From contig PMYM01000004.1 in assembly GCA_003171235.1 (NCBI GenBank), positions 32,833-38,561 of the forward strand: a stretch of 5,729 nt of DNA, in the 5' to 3' direction. Below are positions 1-5,638 of the stretch, one piece after another (positions within the stretch are counted from its first letter, which is position 1; the number at the start of each line of letters is the position of its first letter). This DNA is from Phycisphaerales bacterium. Lineage in GTDB: Bacteria; Planctomycetota; Phycisphaerae; SM23-33. The position numbers and the translations under genes are program-made. The notes under the pieces were generated by a model. It did not search any database. It was given only the letters and a program-made list of their open reading frames with translations, and had not been told where the DNA came from.

Positions 1-855
1 GCCATGAAGGATGACGGCACGGTCAACCGCGCCGCCCTGCCGGCCATTTTCAACCCCGAGGACCTCAACGCCCTGGAGACGGCGCTGGAGATCCGCGACC
101 AGTACGGCGGCAGGGTGACGCTGATCACCATGGGCCTGCCGGCGGCCAGCGAGATCCTGCGCGAGGGGCTGTATCGCGGCGTGGACCAGGCCATCCTGCT
201 CACCGACCGCCGGGCCGCCGCCTCCGACACCCTGGCCACCAGCTACATCCTGGCCTGCGCCATCCGCAAACTGCCCCACGACATCGTGCTGTGCGGGCGC
301 CAGGCCATCGACGGCGACACCGCCCAGGTCGGCCCGCAACTCGCCCAGAAGCTGGGCCTGCCCCAGATCACCTACCTGGAAGAGCTGGCCGCCCTGGAAG
401 GCAGAAGCATCCGCGTGAAGCGCAACATCGGCAACGGGTATGAGATGGTCAAGGCCCCGCTGCCGGTGCTGCTGACGGTGATGGAGACGGCCAACAGCCC
501 GCGCCCGCCGGCCGCCCGCAAGCTCATGAAGTACAAGAAGGCCCGCACGCCCTCCGAGGTGGCCGCCGCCGTCACCGCCGAACTGGGCGGCGATTCGGCC
601 GACCCCGCCGCCGTCAAGGCCCAGGCCGGCGCCCGCTGCCAACAACTCGCCGCCAAGGGCCTGCTGATCAAGCAGTGGAACCTGGACGACATTGCGGCCG
701 ACCTGACCTGGTGCGGGCGATCCGGCAGCCCCACCAAGGTCCACCGCATCCAGTCGGTGGTGCTGACCGCCAGCGGCTACAAGCAGGTGCCGCCCACCGA
801 CGAGGGCATCTCCGAACTTGTGGCCGGGTTTATCGAGGACCACACCATCGGCTAG
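1..855 (+). CDS. etfB: Electron transfer flavoprotein subunit beta, 5' end outside window
   Basis: This is the beta subunit of the soluble ETF heterodimer. It binds AMP or a second FAD and receives electrons from acyl-CoA dehydrogenases. Counting from the ATG at 4, the family features are GTVNR (5-9), NPEDLNALE (17-25), the diagnostic GRQAIDGDTAQVGP (98-111), and a C-terminal SGSPTKV segment. The reading frame is open through base 1 (gcc = Ala). The usual first strand of the family, a hydrophobic stretch ending KQVPDT, is missing, so about 20 residues probably lie upstream and the ATG at 4 is an internal Met. The GRQAIDGDTAQVGP form resembles EtfB from anaerobic and putative electron-bifurcating ETFs more than the mitochondrial-type GKQAIDDD form; this is motif recall, not a phylogeny. 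etfA follows after 84 bp on the same strand, so they are probably co-transcribed. The stop is TAG at 853-855. Confidence 0.95.
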   Translation, partial: AMKDDGTVNRAALPAIFNPEDLNALETALEIRDQYGGRVTLITMGLPAASEILREGLYRGVDQAILLTDRRAAASDTLATSYILACAIRKLPHDIVLCGRQAIDGDTAQVGPQLAQKLGLPQITYLEELAALEGRSIRVKRNIGNGYEMVKAPLPVLLTVMETANSPRPPAARKLMKYKKARTPSEVAAAVTAELGGDSADPAAVKAQAGARCQQLAAKGLLIKQWNLDDIAADLTWCGRSGSPTKVHRIQSVVLTASGYKQVPPTDEGISELVAGFIEDHTIG

Positions 856-857
856 GA

Positions 858-889
858 ATTGCCGATTGCCAATTGTCAATTGTCAATTG
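858..889. repeat. Heptamer tandem repeat between etfB and etfA
   Basis: Starting 3 bp after the etfB stop there are successive 7-bp units: ATTGCCG (858-864), ATTGCCA (865-871), ATTGTCA (872-878), ATTGTCA (879-885), and a partial ATTG (886-889). The last full copies are identical and the earlier ones differ by one or two bases. The function is unknown. The units resemble the RTAGCCR heptamers downstream of the dehydrogenase gene, which suggests one intergenic repeat family. Confidence 0.8.
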
Positions 890-929
890 AACGGCGGAGT
901 CTTACTCCTGGCTGAACTCCAGTCATGGC

Positions 930-933
930 AGGA
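930..933 (+). promoter_or_regulatory. Ribosome binding site that decides the etfA start
   Basis: AGGA at 930-933 lies 6 bp before the ATG at 940. The earlier in-frame ATG at 925 has no purine-rich Shine-Dalgarno in the bases before it (ctccagtc). The site therefore favours the start at 940 (MIEVNRNGEVW), which also matches where EtfA proteins usually begin. Confidence 0.6.
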
Positions 934-939
934 TCAACG

Positions 940-1980
940 ATGATAGAAGTTAATCGAAACGGTGAAGTCTGGATTTTCGCGGAGCAGGAGGCTGGGCGGC
1001 TGGGCGACGTGCCCCTGGAGCTGATGAGCAAGGGCCGCAACCTGGCCGAGACGCTGGGCGTGCCGCTGGCGGCCGTGCTGGCCGGGCAGAACGTGCGCGA
1101 CCTGCCGGCCAAACTCATCGCCCACGGCGCCGACAAGGTCTATGTGGTCCAGGACGCCCGCCTGGCCACCTACCAGACGCTTGGCTATTCCCACGTCATG
1201 TGCGAGTTGATCAGCCAGCACAAGCCGCAGATCGTGCTCTTCGGGGCCACGCCCATCGGGCGCGACCTGGCGCCCCACGTGGCCAGCGCCATGAAGTGCG
1301 GCCTGACGGCCGACTGCACCGACCTGCAGATCGGCGACCACACCCCCCCGGGCACCACCGACCTGCACAAGAACCTGCTGCTGCAGATCCGCCCGGCCTT
1401 CGGCGGCAACATCATCGCCACCATCGTCAATTACGACCGCTGGCCGCAGATGGCCACCGTCCGCGAGGGCGTCATGCCCATGACCGAGCCCCAGCCGCAG
1501 CGCAAAGGAGCGGTGGTGGACTGCCGGCTGAACCTCAACGGCCTGACCCTGCCGTTGGAAATTCTCCAGAGCGAGCGGCGGCAGAAGAAGGTCAACCTCA
1601 AGGCCGCCCGCGTCATCGTTGCCGGCGGGGCGGGCGTGGGCAGCCGGGACAGTTTCAAACTGCTGTGGGACCTGGCCAACTGCCTGGGCGCCGCCGTGGG
1701 CGGCAGCAGAGCGGCCGTGGATTTGGGCTACATCGACCACGACCACCAGGTCGGGCAGACCGGCACGACGGTGCGCCCGGCCCTGTACATCGCCGTGGGC
1801 ATCAGCGGGGCAGTGCAGCACCGGGCCGGCATGCAGGAATCGGCCAAGATCATGGCCATCAACACCGACAAGGACGCCCCCATCTTCGGCGTGGCCCACT
1901 ACGGCATCGTGGGCGATTTCCGCCAGGTGCTGCCCAAACTGGTCAAGGCCATCCGCGCCGGGGCGGGGATTAAGGCTTAA
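940..1980 (+). CDS. etfA: Electron transfer flavoprotein subunit alpha
   Basis: This is the alpha subunit of ETF. Its C-terminal domain holds the redox-active FAD that carries electrons from acyl-CoA dehydrogenase. From the ATG at 940 it is 346 residues, a normal family length; an in-frame ATG at 925 would add five residues but lacks a ribosome binding site. The N-terminal alpha/beta domain begins GEVWIFAEQEAGRL. Mid-protein RPAFGGNIIATI and QMATVREGVM are typical of EtfA. The C-terminal FAD domain shows VAGGAGVGS (227-235), SRAAVD (256-261), VGQTGTTVRP (271-280), GISGAVQH (287-294) and INTDKDAPIF (307-316), which together form the classic EtfA signature. The position after GQTG, often Lys, is Thr here. 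No frameshift is seen. The gene pairs with etfB upstream. Its TAA stop is separated by one base from the stop of the convergent nucleotidyltransferase gene, leaving no room for a dedicated terminator. Confidence 0.96.
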   Translation: MIEVNRNGEVWIFAEQEAGRLGDVPLELMSKGRNLAETLGVPLAAVLAGQNVRDLPAKLIAHGADKVYVVQDARLATYQTLGYSHVMCELISQHKPQIVLFGATPIGRDLAPHVASAMKCGLTADCTDLQIGDHTPPGTTDLHKNLLLQIRPAFGGNIIATIVNYDRWPQMATVREGVMPMTEPQPQRKGAVVDCRLNLNGLTLPLEILQSERRQKKVNLKAARVIVAGGAGVGSRDSFKLLWDLANCLGAAVGGSRAAVDLGYIDHDHQVGQTGTTVRPALYIAVGISGAVQHRAGMQESAKIMAINTDKDAPIFGVAHYGIVGDFRQVLPKLVKAIRAGAGIKA

Positions 1981-1981
1981 C

Positions 1982-2431
1982 TTAAGGTTTCTGACGGTGG
2001 CGAAGGATCTCGCGGAGCACTCTGAGGTCTTCCTGATCCTTCGGGCGATTGGCCGCCTCTTTCATCTGAATAAGGTCTTCGAGCGAAGCGAAAGACGTGC
2101 CGGTTTTGCCCAGGGTGCTTTGCATGCGATGCTGCCAGATTTGTTCGAACGTGTCGCCTTCGACAAAGGGATGTATGTCGGCGGCGAGGGCATATTGGCG
2201 AAACAGGACTTTATATTTCAGGAGATCGTCGACGGTTAGGTCTGAGACGTCGTATCCGAATTCCCGCAGAGCCTCCAACGTCCGCTGGGCATTGGACATC
2301 TCCGGGCGGATGAGGATGTCGAGGTCTTCGGTGGCGCGAAGGTAGCCGTGTGCAGGAAAGGCCGACGCCCCGATGATCACGTACTCAACGGCATGGGCGT
2401 TTAACAATTTCAACAGGTTTTCGATGTCCAT
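1982..2431 (-). CDS. Nucleotidyltransferase-fold protein (MNT / AbiEii-like / DUF6036-like)
   Basis: This 149-residue protein has the minimal nucleotidyltransferase (pol-beta superfamily) pattern. It shows YVIIGASAFPAHG (17-29, the hG-[GAS]-S-type turn), then the metal-binding pair TEDLDILI with D36 and D38, and a probable third acidic residue D85 in ADIHPFVEG. A C-terminal helical tail SLEDLIQMKEAANRPKD (116-132) is characteristic of stand-alone bacterial nucleotidyltransferases of this sort. Known relatives transfer nucleotides to proteins or RNA and often serve in toxin-antitoxin or abortive-infection pairs; the substrate here is unknown. The start overlaps the end of the 61-residue upstream gene by 47 bp, which suggests translational coupling. 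It is convergent with etfA and lies in lower-GC DNA (33 of 60 bases G/C at 2041-2100), unlike the flanking genes. The active-site acids look intact, so it is probably catalytic. The fold is fairly certain, the role is not. Confidence 0.85.
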   Translation of the reverse strand: MDIENLLKLLNAHAVEYVIIGASAFPAHGYLRATEDLDILIRPEMSNAQRTLEALREFGYDVSDLTVDDLLKYKVLFRQYALAADIHPFVEGDTFEQIWQHRMQSTLGKTGTSFASLEDLIQMKEAANRPKDQEDLRVLREILRHRQKP

Positions 2432-2570
2432 GTCGGATCATGAGCTCTATGAACAGGTTCGAGCGATCGACCATCATACGGAAACGCTGCTCCGTGGTCA
2501 GCGTGGCAAGGTAATCCAGCTCGAACTGGAGTTCGCGCTCGGGATCGTTGCCTTTGACCTTTAGCATCAT
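2385..2570 (-). CDS. Small helical partner of the nucleotidyltransferase, function unknown
   Basis: This is a predicted protein of 61 residues, rich in charged and helix-favouring residues: DPERELQFELDYLATLTTEQRF, split by a turn at LTTEQ, then MMVDRSNLFIELMIRHGHRKPVEIVKR. It has no signal peptide, membrane segment or cysteine motif. The frame is open back to an ATG at 2678, but the residues before position 2570 (Cys-, His- and Pro-rich) look non-coding and would overlap the dehydrogenase start. The Met-Met at 2570/2567 is therefore preferred, though no Shine-Dalgarno is visible before it. The last 47 bp overlap the nucleotidyltransferase gene in another frame. Small proteins with this LT-x-EQRF-x-MM ... 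GHRKPVEIVKR pattern seem, from memory, to accompany such nucleotidyltransferases. It is too short for a HEPN toxin, and a binding partner or antitoxin role is inference only. Confidence 0.7.
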   Translation of the reverse strand: MMLKVKGNDPERELQFELDYLATLTTEQRFRMMVDRSNLFIELMIRHGHRKPVEIVKRPCR

Positions 2571-2576
2571 GAAATC

Positions 2577-2582
2577 ATTATA
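2577..2582 (-). promoter_or_regulatory. Possible -10 element (TATAAT) of the two-gene minus-strand module
   Basis: On the minus strand, TATAAT reads from 2582 down to 2577 and is followed by six bases (gatttc) and then the ATG at 2570. If this is a real -10 box, transcription would start at or within a base of the ATG, giving a leaderless mRNA, which fits the lack of a ribosome binding site. No good -35 is present at 16-18 bp; TTGACT abuts the box and cannot act as its -35. Low certainty. Confidence 0.3.
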
Positions 2583-2659
2583 AGTCAAAACGGTTTGATT
2601 CACCAGCGAGTTTTGGTGGCACGGCGGGCGATGTTTTCCGCCATGTCCCGCAGAGTGAC

Positions 2660-2664
2660 AAGGA
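2660..2664 (+). promoter_or_regulatory. Ribosome binding site of the acyl-CoA dehydrogenase
   Basis: AAGGA at 2660-2664 lies 7 bp upstream of the ATG at 2672, an ordinary and well-placed Shine-Dalgarno. It supports that start, which also yields the MANFFTDNED opening expected of this dehydrogenase subgroup. The 101-bp divergent gap (2571-2671) otherwise shows only short stems (CACCA/TGGTG at 2601-2618, GGCGG/CCGCC at 2623-2642) and no clear plus-strand promoter. Confidence 0.65.
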
Positions 2665-2671
2665 TTCCAGA

Positions 2672-4423
2672 ATGGCAAACTTCTTTACCGACAACGAAGA
2701 CATCAGGTTCCTCTTTGAGCACCTGGACGTCGCCCGCCTGGGTGAGATCGTGGAGGAGGGCTTCAAGTACCATGCGGAATTCGACTACGCGCCGGAGAAC
2801 GCCGCCGACGCCCTGGACAACTACCGCCGCATCCTGACCTCGCTGGGCCAGATCGCCGGCGAGGACATCGCCCCCACGGCCGAGGAAACCGACAAGGTCG
2901 GCAACCTCCTCAATGCCGACGGTAGCGTGACCTACGCCCCGGGCATCGCCAAGGCCCTGAGGCTCCTGGGCCAAGCTGATTTAATGGGCTTCACCCTGCC
3001 TTACCGCTTCGGCGGGCTCAACTGCCCCAACCTGGTCTACACTATGTCCAACGAAATCGTCAGCCGGGCCGACGCCGCGCTGATGAACATCTACGGCCTG
3101 CAGGGCATCGCCGAGACCATCAACGCCTTCGCCAGCGAAGAGCTCAAGCAGCAGTACCTGCCGCCCATGGCCTCGGGCAAGTGGACCGGCGCCATGGTGC
3201 TGACCGAGCCCGACGCCGGCAGCGACCTGCAGGCGGTCAAGACCCGCGGCTGGCAGGACGAGCAGGGCAACTGGTACGTCTCGGGCGTCAAGCGCTTCAT
3301 CACCAACGGCTGCGGCGAGGTGCTGCTGGTTCTCTGCCGCACCGAGCCGGAGATTTCCGACGGCCGAGGGCTTTCGGTCATCCTGGTCGAGCGCGGACCC
3401 AAGGTCCGCGTCCGCCGGCTGGAGAACAAGCTGGGCATCCACGGCAGTCCCACCTGCGAAATCTTTTTCGACGACGCCCCCGGCAAACTGGTGGGCGAGC
3501 GCCAGCGCGGGCTGATCACCTACGTCATGAGCCTGATGAACGGGGCCCGCATCGGCATCGCCGCCCAGGGCCTGGGCATCGGCGAGGCCGCCTACCGCGT
3601 CGCCCGCAACTACGCCAACAGCCGCAAGCAGTTCGGCGTGGCCATACAGAACTTCCCGGCGGTCAAGGATCTGCTGGTGGACATGTCGGTGGACGTGCAG
3701 GCCGCCCGCACGCTGACCTACTACGCCGCCTTCTGCGTGGACCTGGAGCTGGGGGCGCTGCGGCGGCTGGAACTGGGCGATCCCAGCACCATACCGCCCG
3801 AGGAAAAGAAAACCCTCCGGGCCACCAGCCGCAAGTACAAAGGCTACAACAAGCTGCTGACCCCCATGGCCAAGTATTACGCCAGCGAGATGTCCATGCG
3901 CGTGAGCAACTCGGCCATGGCCGTGCTGGGCGGCTCGGGGTACATGAAGGACTACCCCGTCGAGCGCTACCTGCGCGACAGCCGCATCACCACCATCTAC
4001 GAGGGCACCAGCCAGCTCCAGGTGGTGGCCGCCGTCGCCGGCGTGCTTTCGGGCACCTGCAAGGACGTGGTGGAAGAGCTGCTGGCCAAGGACTTCCCGG
4101 CCGAACTGGCCGACGCCCTGGCCGGCATCCGCCAAGGCCTGGCCCTGCTGGATCAGGCCCTGGAGTTCATGAAGGCCAACGGCGCCAACCAGTACCGCGA
4201 CCTCTGCGCCCGCAAGGCGGTGGACATGGGCCTGTACCTGATCGTGGCCGCACTCTTTGCCGGGCAGGCCGCCGTCAACGACCGCAAGAAGGCGGTCCTG
4301 CGCCGCTGGCTGGCAGACAAACTGCCGCTGATGGGCGCCTTCAAGGACCAGATCTGCTCGGGCCAGCAGGTGACCCTGCAGGAGTTCGACGCCATCGCCG
4401 GCCCCGTGCCGGTCCTGGACTAA
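2672..4423 (+). CDS. Acyl-CoA dehydrogenase, large (~580-residue) type
   Basis: This is a flavoenzyme that oxidises an acyl-CoA to the 2,3-enoyl-CoA and passes electrons to ETF. It has 583 residues, compared with ~380 for the classic fatty-acyl enzymes. The extra length is an N-terminal helical extension (about 1-80), a longer charged helical stretch before the second signature (about 355-400) and a C-terminal helical domain (about 455-583), as in the larger FadE5/DmdC-like subgroup. Motifs are LTEPDAGSD (177-185, first family signature), SRKQFGVAIQNFPAVKDLL (317-335, FAD/dimer contacts), GGSGYMKDYPVERYLRD (420-436, second signature) and IYEGTSQLQ, whose E444 aligns with the catalytic base of short- and medium-chain enzymes. 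Position 417, where a Gln usually begins the second signature, is Ala. Chain length and substrate cannot be read from the sequence. The opening MANFFTDNED resembles ETF-linked dehydrogenases that I recall next to etfBA in other bacteria, which supports a common function with the upstream genes. Confidence 0.95.
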   Translation: MANFFTDNEDIRFLFEHLDVARLGEIVEEGFKYHAEFDYAPENAADALDNYRRILTSLGQIAGEDIAPTAEETDKVGNLLNADGSVTYAPGIAKALRLLGQADLMGFTLPYRFGGLNCPNLVYTMSNEIVSRADAALMNIYGLQGIAETINAFASEELKQQYLPPMASGKWTGAMVLTEPDAGSDLQAVKTRGWQDEQGNWYVSGVKRFITNGCGEVLLVLCRTEPEISDGRGLSVILVERGPKVRVRRLENKLGIHGSPTCEIFFDDAPGKLVGERQRGLITYVMSLMNGARIGIAAQGLGIGEAAYRVARNYANSRKQFGVAIQNFPAVKDLLVDMSVDVQAARTLTYYAAFCVDLELGALRRLELGDPSTIPPEEKKTLRATSRKYKGYNKLLTPMAKYYASEMSMRVSNSAMAVLGGSGYMKDYPVERYLRDSRITTIYEGTSQLQVVAAVAGVLSGTCKDVVEELLAKDFPAELADALAGIRQGLALLDQALEFMKANGANQYRDLCARKAVDMGLYLIVAALFAGQAAVNDRKKAVLRRWLADKLPLMGAFKDQICSGQQVTLQEFDAIAGPVPVLD

Positions 4424-4429
4424 CATCAA

Positions 4430-4447
4430 GTAACCAGTAGCCGATAG
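4430..4447. repeat. Heptamer repeat, left part, split by the insertion sequence
   Basis: Just after the dehydrogenase stop come GTAACCA (4430-4436), GTAGCCG (4437-4443) and the start of a third unit, ATAG (4444-4447), where the insertion sequence begins. The array resumes on the far side of the element in the same 7-bp phase. The final TAG (4445-4447) is also the left copy of the probable target duplication. Confidence 0.75.
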
Positions 4448-4466
4448 CCGAGGGTGTCCGATAATT
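4448..4466 (+). repeat. Left terminal inverted repeat of the insertion sequence
   Basis: CCGAGGGTGTCCGATAATT, the exact reverse complement of 5620-5638. The outermost three bases (CCG) could instead belong to the flanking heptamer repeat. Confidence 0.9.
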
Positions 4467-4473
4467 CATGTTT

Positions 4474-4479
4474 TATAAA
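4474..4479 (+). promoter_or_regulatory. Possible -10 box for the transposase
   Basis: TATAAA lies in the AT-rich leader inside the left end of the element. Transcription would start near 4485-4487, at the very first bases of the downstream hairpin. No convincing -35 is found 16-18 bp upstream (AGGGTG at 17 bp), so it is a weak candidate. Confidence 0.3.
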
Positions 4480-4484
4480 TACAA

Positions 4485-4533
4485 GGACCTCCGAAGGTTA
4501 TGTGTAGGTAGACATGACCTTTCAAGGAGGTCC
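4485..4533 (+). promoter_or_regulatory. Leader hairpin that sequesters the transposase ribosome binding site
   Basis: GGACCTCC (4485-4492) pairs perfectly with GGAGGTCC (4526-4533). After a two-base bulge (AA, 4524-4525) the stem continues as GAA (4493-4495) with TTC (4521-4523). After a one-base bulge (T4520) it continues as GGTTATGT (4496-4503) with ACATGACC (4512-4519), including one G-U pair. The loop is GTAGGTAG (4504-4511). The strong Shine-Dalgarno AAGGAGGT (4524-4531), 7 bp before the ATG at 4539, is mostly inside the basal stem. Read-through mRNA entering from outside should therefore be poorly translated. The pairing is seen directly; the regulatory effect is inferred by analogy with leader structures that limit transposase translation in other insertion sequences such as IS10 and IS50. 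Confidence 0.75.
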
Positions 4534-4538
4534 AAACA

Positions 4539-5621
4539 ATGCCTGCCCGTGCCATGGACGGCACGTGCCTGGCGAAATTGGTGAAGCTGGCTATTCCGTT
4601 GTGTCGGGCTGTTCAGTGCCAATGCCCGCGAGCTGGCCCAGGTCGGCCGCCCGATTTTGACGACTGGAAGATCGCCGTGATGATTATGGCCGCAACCATC
4701 AAACGCCGAAAGTCCAAATCGGCACAATACCGCTTTTTGCATGAGCGGCGGCACAAGTTCAAGCGATGGCTTGGGCTGAAACGATTTCCGGTGCGAAGCA
4801 CGTACTTCGATCGCTATGCCCAAGCCCATCCATTGTTTGAAGCGGCGATCGTGTTGCAAGGTCAGTGGGCGCTTAAAGAACATGTCACCACGGCCAGCGC
4901 GGTGGCGGCCGATAAGAGCCTGCTGTGGGCGCGGGGTATGCCCTGGCACGGCAAGCGGCGTTGCAAGGGCAAGGTCCCCAAGAAGCTGCACGGCGTGGAC
5001 CGGCAGGCCGATTGGGGCTACAGCCCCTACCACAAATGGGTTTACGGCTACAGCTATGAGGTGATGACGACCGCCGATGCGGGCAGCGTGCATTATCCGC
5101 TGTCCGCCTCGGCAGGCCTGGCCAGTGTCTCGGAGCACTCGAGCTTCCCGCCCAAGATCAAGCATTTGCCCAAGCGAACCCGCTTCGCCCTGCTGGACAG
5201 CGGTTACGACAGCAACGCCATCGGTGATGCCGTGGAAATGGATAAAAACGGGCGACCCACCGGACATCGTTTTGTCTGCCCGCCCAACGAGCGCGGGCTC
5301 ACAGGTCACCCAAGAAAATCGACGCGCGGGCATCTCTCGCGGGCGGAGCGTGCTGCCCGCCAACGCAGATGGCGCCGGATTGATTTCTACAGGAGCCCGC
5401 CTGGACGGCAAGTTTACGCTCAGCGCGGGCAGAGCGTCGAGCCGTTGCATGACCGGCTGAAGTCTTTGTTCGATCTCAATCCGCGGGTTTGGCATCGTGG
5501 CCTCGAAAACAACCAGACCCAATTGCTCAGCGCGATCTTCTGCTATCAGTTGCTTCTGCGTTATAACCACACCTGCGGGAATCGCGATGCCCAGGTGCAG
5601 TGGATCTTGGAAAGCGTTTAA
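4539..5621 (+). CDS. DDE transposase, IS4/IS5-like
   Basis: This 360-residue transposase catalyses cut-and-paste movement of the surrounding element by acting on its terminal repeats. The RNase H-fold acids are readable: D125 in VAADKSLLWARG, D220 in FALLDSGYDSN, and E301 in QSVEPLHDRLKSLF. Around E301, Y293, R296 and K308 form a near match to the Y-(2)-R-(3)-E-(6)-K signature of IS4-type enzymes, with four instead of three residues between R and E. The N-terminal part is basic (KRRKSK, 56-61; RHKFKRW, 71-77) and probably binds the inverted repeats. The start has a near-perfect Shine-Dalgarno at 4524-4531, which is buried in a leader hairpin. The TAA stop (5619-5621) runs into the right inverted repeat. 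Lower GC than the metabolic genes fits foreign origin. No frameshift or missing acid is seen. Whether it is IS4, IS5 or an unassigned group needs a database comparison. Confidence 0.93.
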   Translation: MPARAMDGTCLAKLVKLAIPLCRAVQCQCPRAGPGRPPDFDDWKIAVMIMAATIKRRKSKSAQYRFLHERRHKFKRWLGLKRFPVRSTYFDRYAQAHPLFEAAIVLQGQWALKEHVTTASAVAADKSLLWARGMPWHGKRRCKGKVPKKLHGVDRQADWGYSPYHKWVYGYSYEVMTTADAGSVHYPLSASAGLASVSEHSSFPPKIKHLPKRTRFALLDSGYDSNAIGDAVEMDKNGRPTGHRFVCPPNERGLTGHPRKSTRGHLSRAERAARQRRWRRIDFYRSPPGRQVYAQRGQSVEPLHDRLKSLFDLNPRVWHRGLENNQTQLLSAIFCYQLLLRYNHTCGNRDAQVQWILESV

Positions 5622-5638
5622 TTATCGGACACCCTCGG
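5620..5638 (-). repeat. Right terminal inverted repeat of the insertion sequence
   Basis: Reverse complement of 4448-4466, 19 of 19 bases. Its first two bases are the last two of the transposase stop codon, so the element carries no spare DNA at this end. Confidence 0.9.

Larger units (their letters stand above)
4448..5638 (+). mobile_element. Complete insertion sequence with DDE transposase, IS4/IS5-like
   Basis: The element is about 1,191 bp, bounded by 19-bp inverted repeats without a mismatch (4448-4466 and 5620-5638). It encodes one intact transposase that fills nearly all of it. A 3-bp direct repeat TAG flanks it (4445-4447 and 5639-5641), as in some IS5-type groups with short TA-containing targets. 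Alternative ends (IS starting at GAGGGTG, 17-bp repeats, no target duplication) cannot be excluded because the insertion lies in a TAGCC-rich repeat that gives ambiguous boundaries. Perfect ends and an undamaged gene suggest a recent and possibly still active insertion. It sits 24 bp beyond the dehydrogenase stop, so it does not break that gene, but it could affect expression of anything downstream. Confidence 0.92.

Noticed and set aside
858..889. Heptamer array as a CRISPR array or operator set
   Set aside because: The repeats are only 7 bp with no spacers, and there is no nearby Cas or regulator gene. It is a simple tandem repeat.
925..939. Upstream ATG of etfA at 925
   Set aside because: It has no Shine-Dalgarno, while AGGA at 930-933 is well placed for the ATG at 940. 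The five-residue extension is not typical of EtfA.
934..1899. Minus-strand open frame opposite etfA (321 codons) and the +2-frame open frame at 1200-1973
   Set aside because: Both are shadows of etfA caused by few stop codons in GC-rich DNA. Neither contains a recognisable domain.
2577..2588. TTGACT followed by TATAAT on the minus strand as a full promoter
   Set aside because: The two boxes directly abut. A functional -35/-10 pair needs about 17 bp between them.
2571..2678. N-terminal extension of the small minus-strand protein to the ATG at 2678
   Set aside because: The extra 36 residues are Cys/His/Pro-rich, unlike the rest, and would overlap the dehydrogenase start codon.
2981..4429. Long open frame on the minus strand opposite the dehydrogenase (482 codons)
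   Set aside because: His/Gly/Ala/Val-rich, low-complexity translation typical of the antisense of GC-rich genes. The plus strand encodes an unmistakable acyl-CoA dehydrogenase.
4473..5570. Minus-strand open frame opposite the transposase (365 codons)
   Set aside because: No family features, no ribosome binding site, and the plus-strand transposase with DDE residues explains the region.
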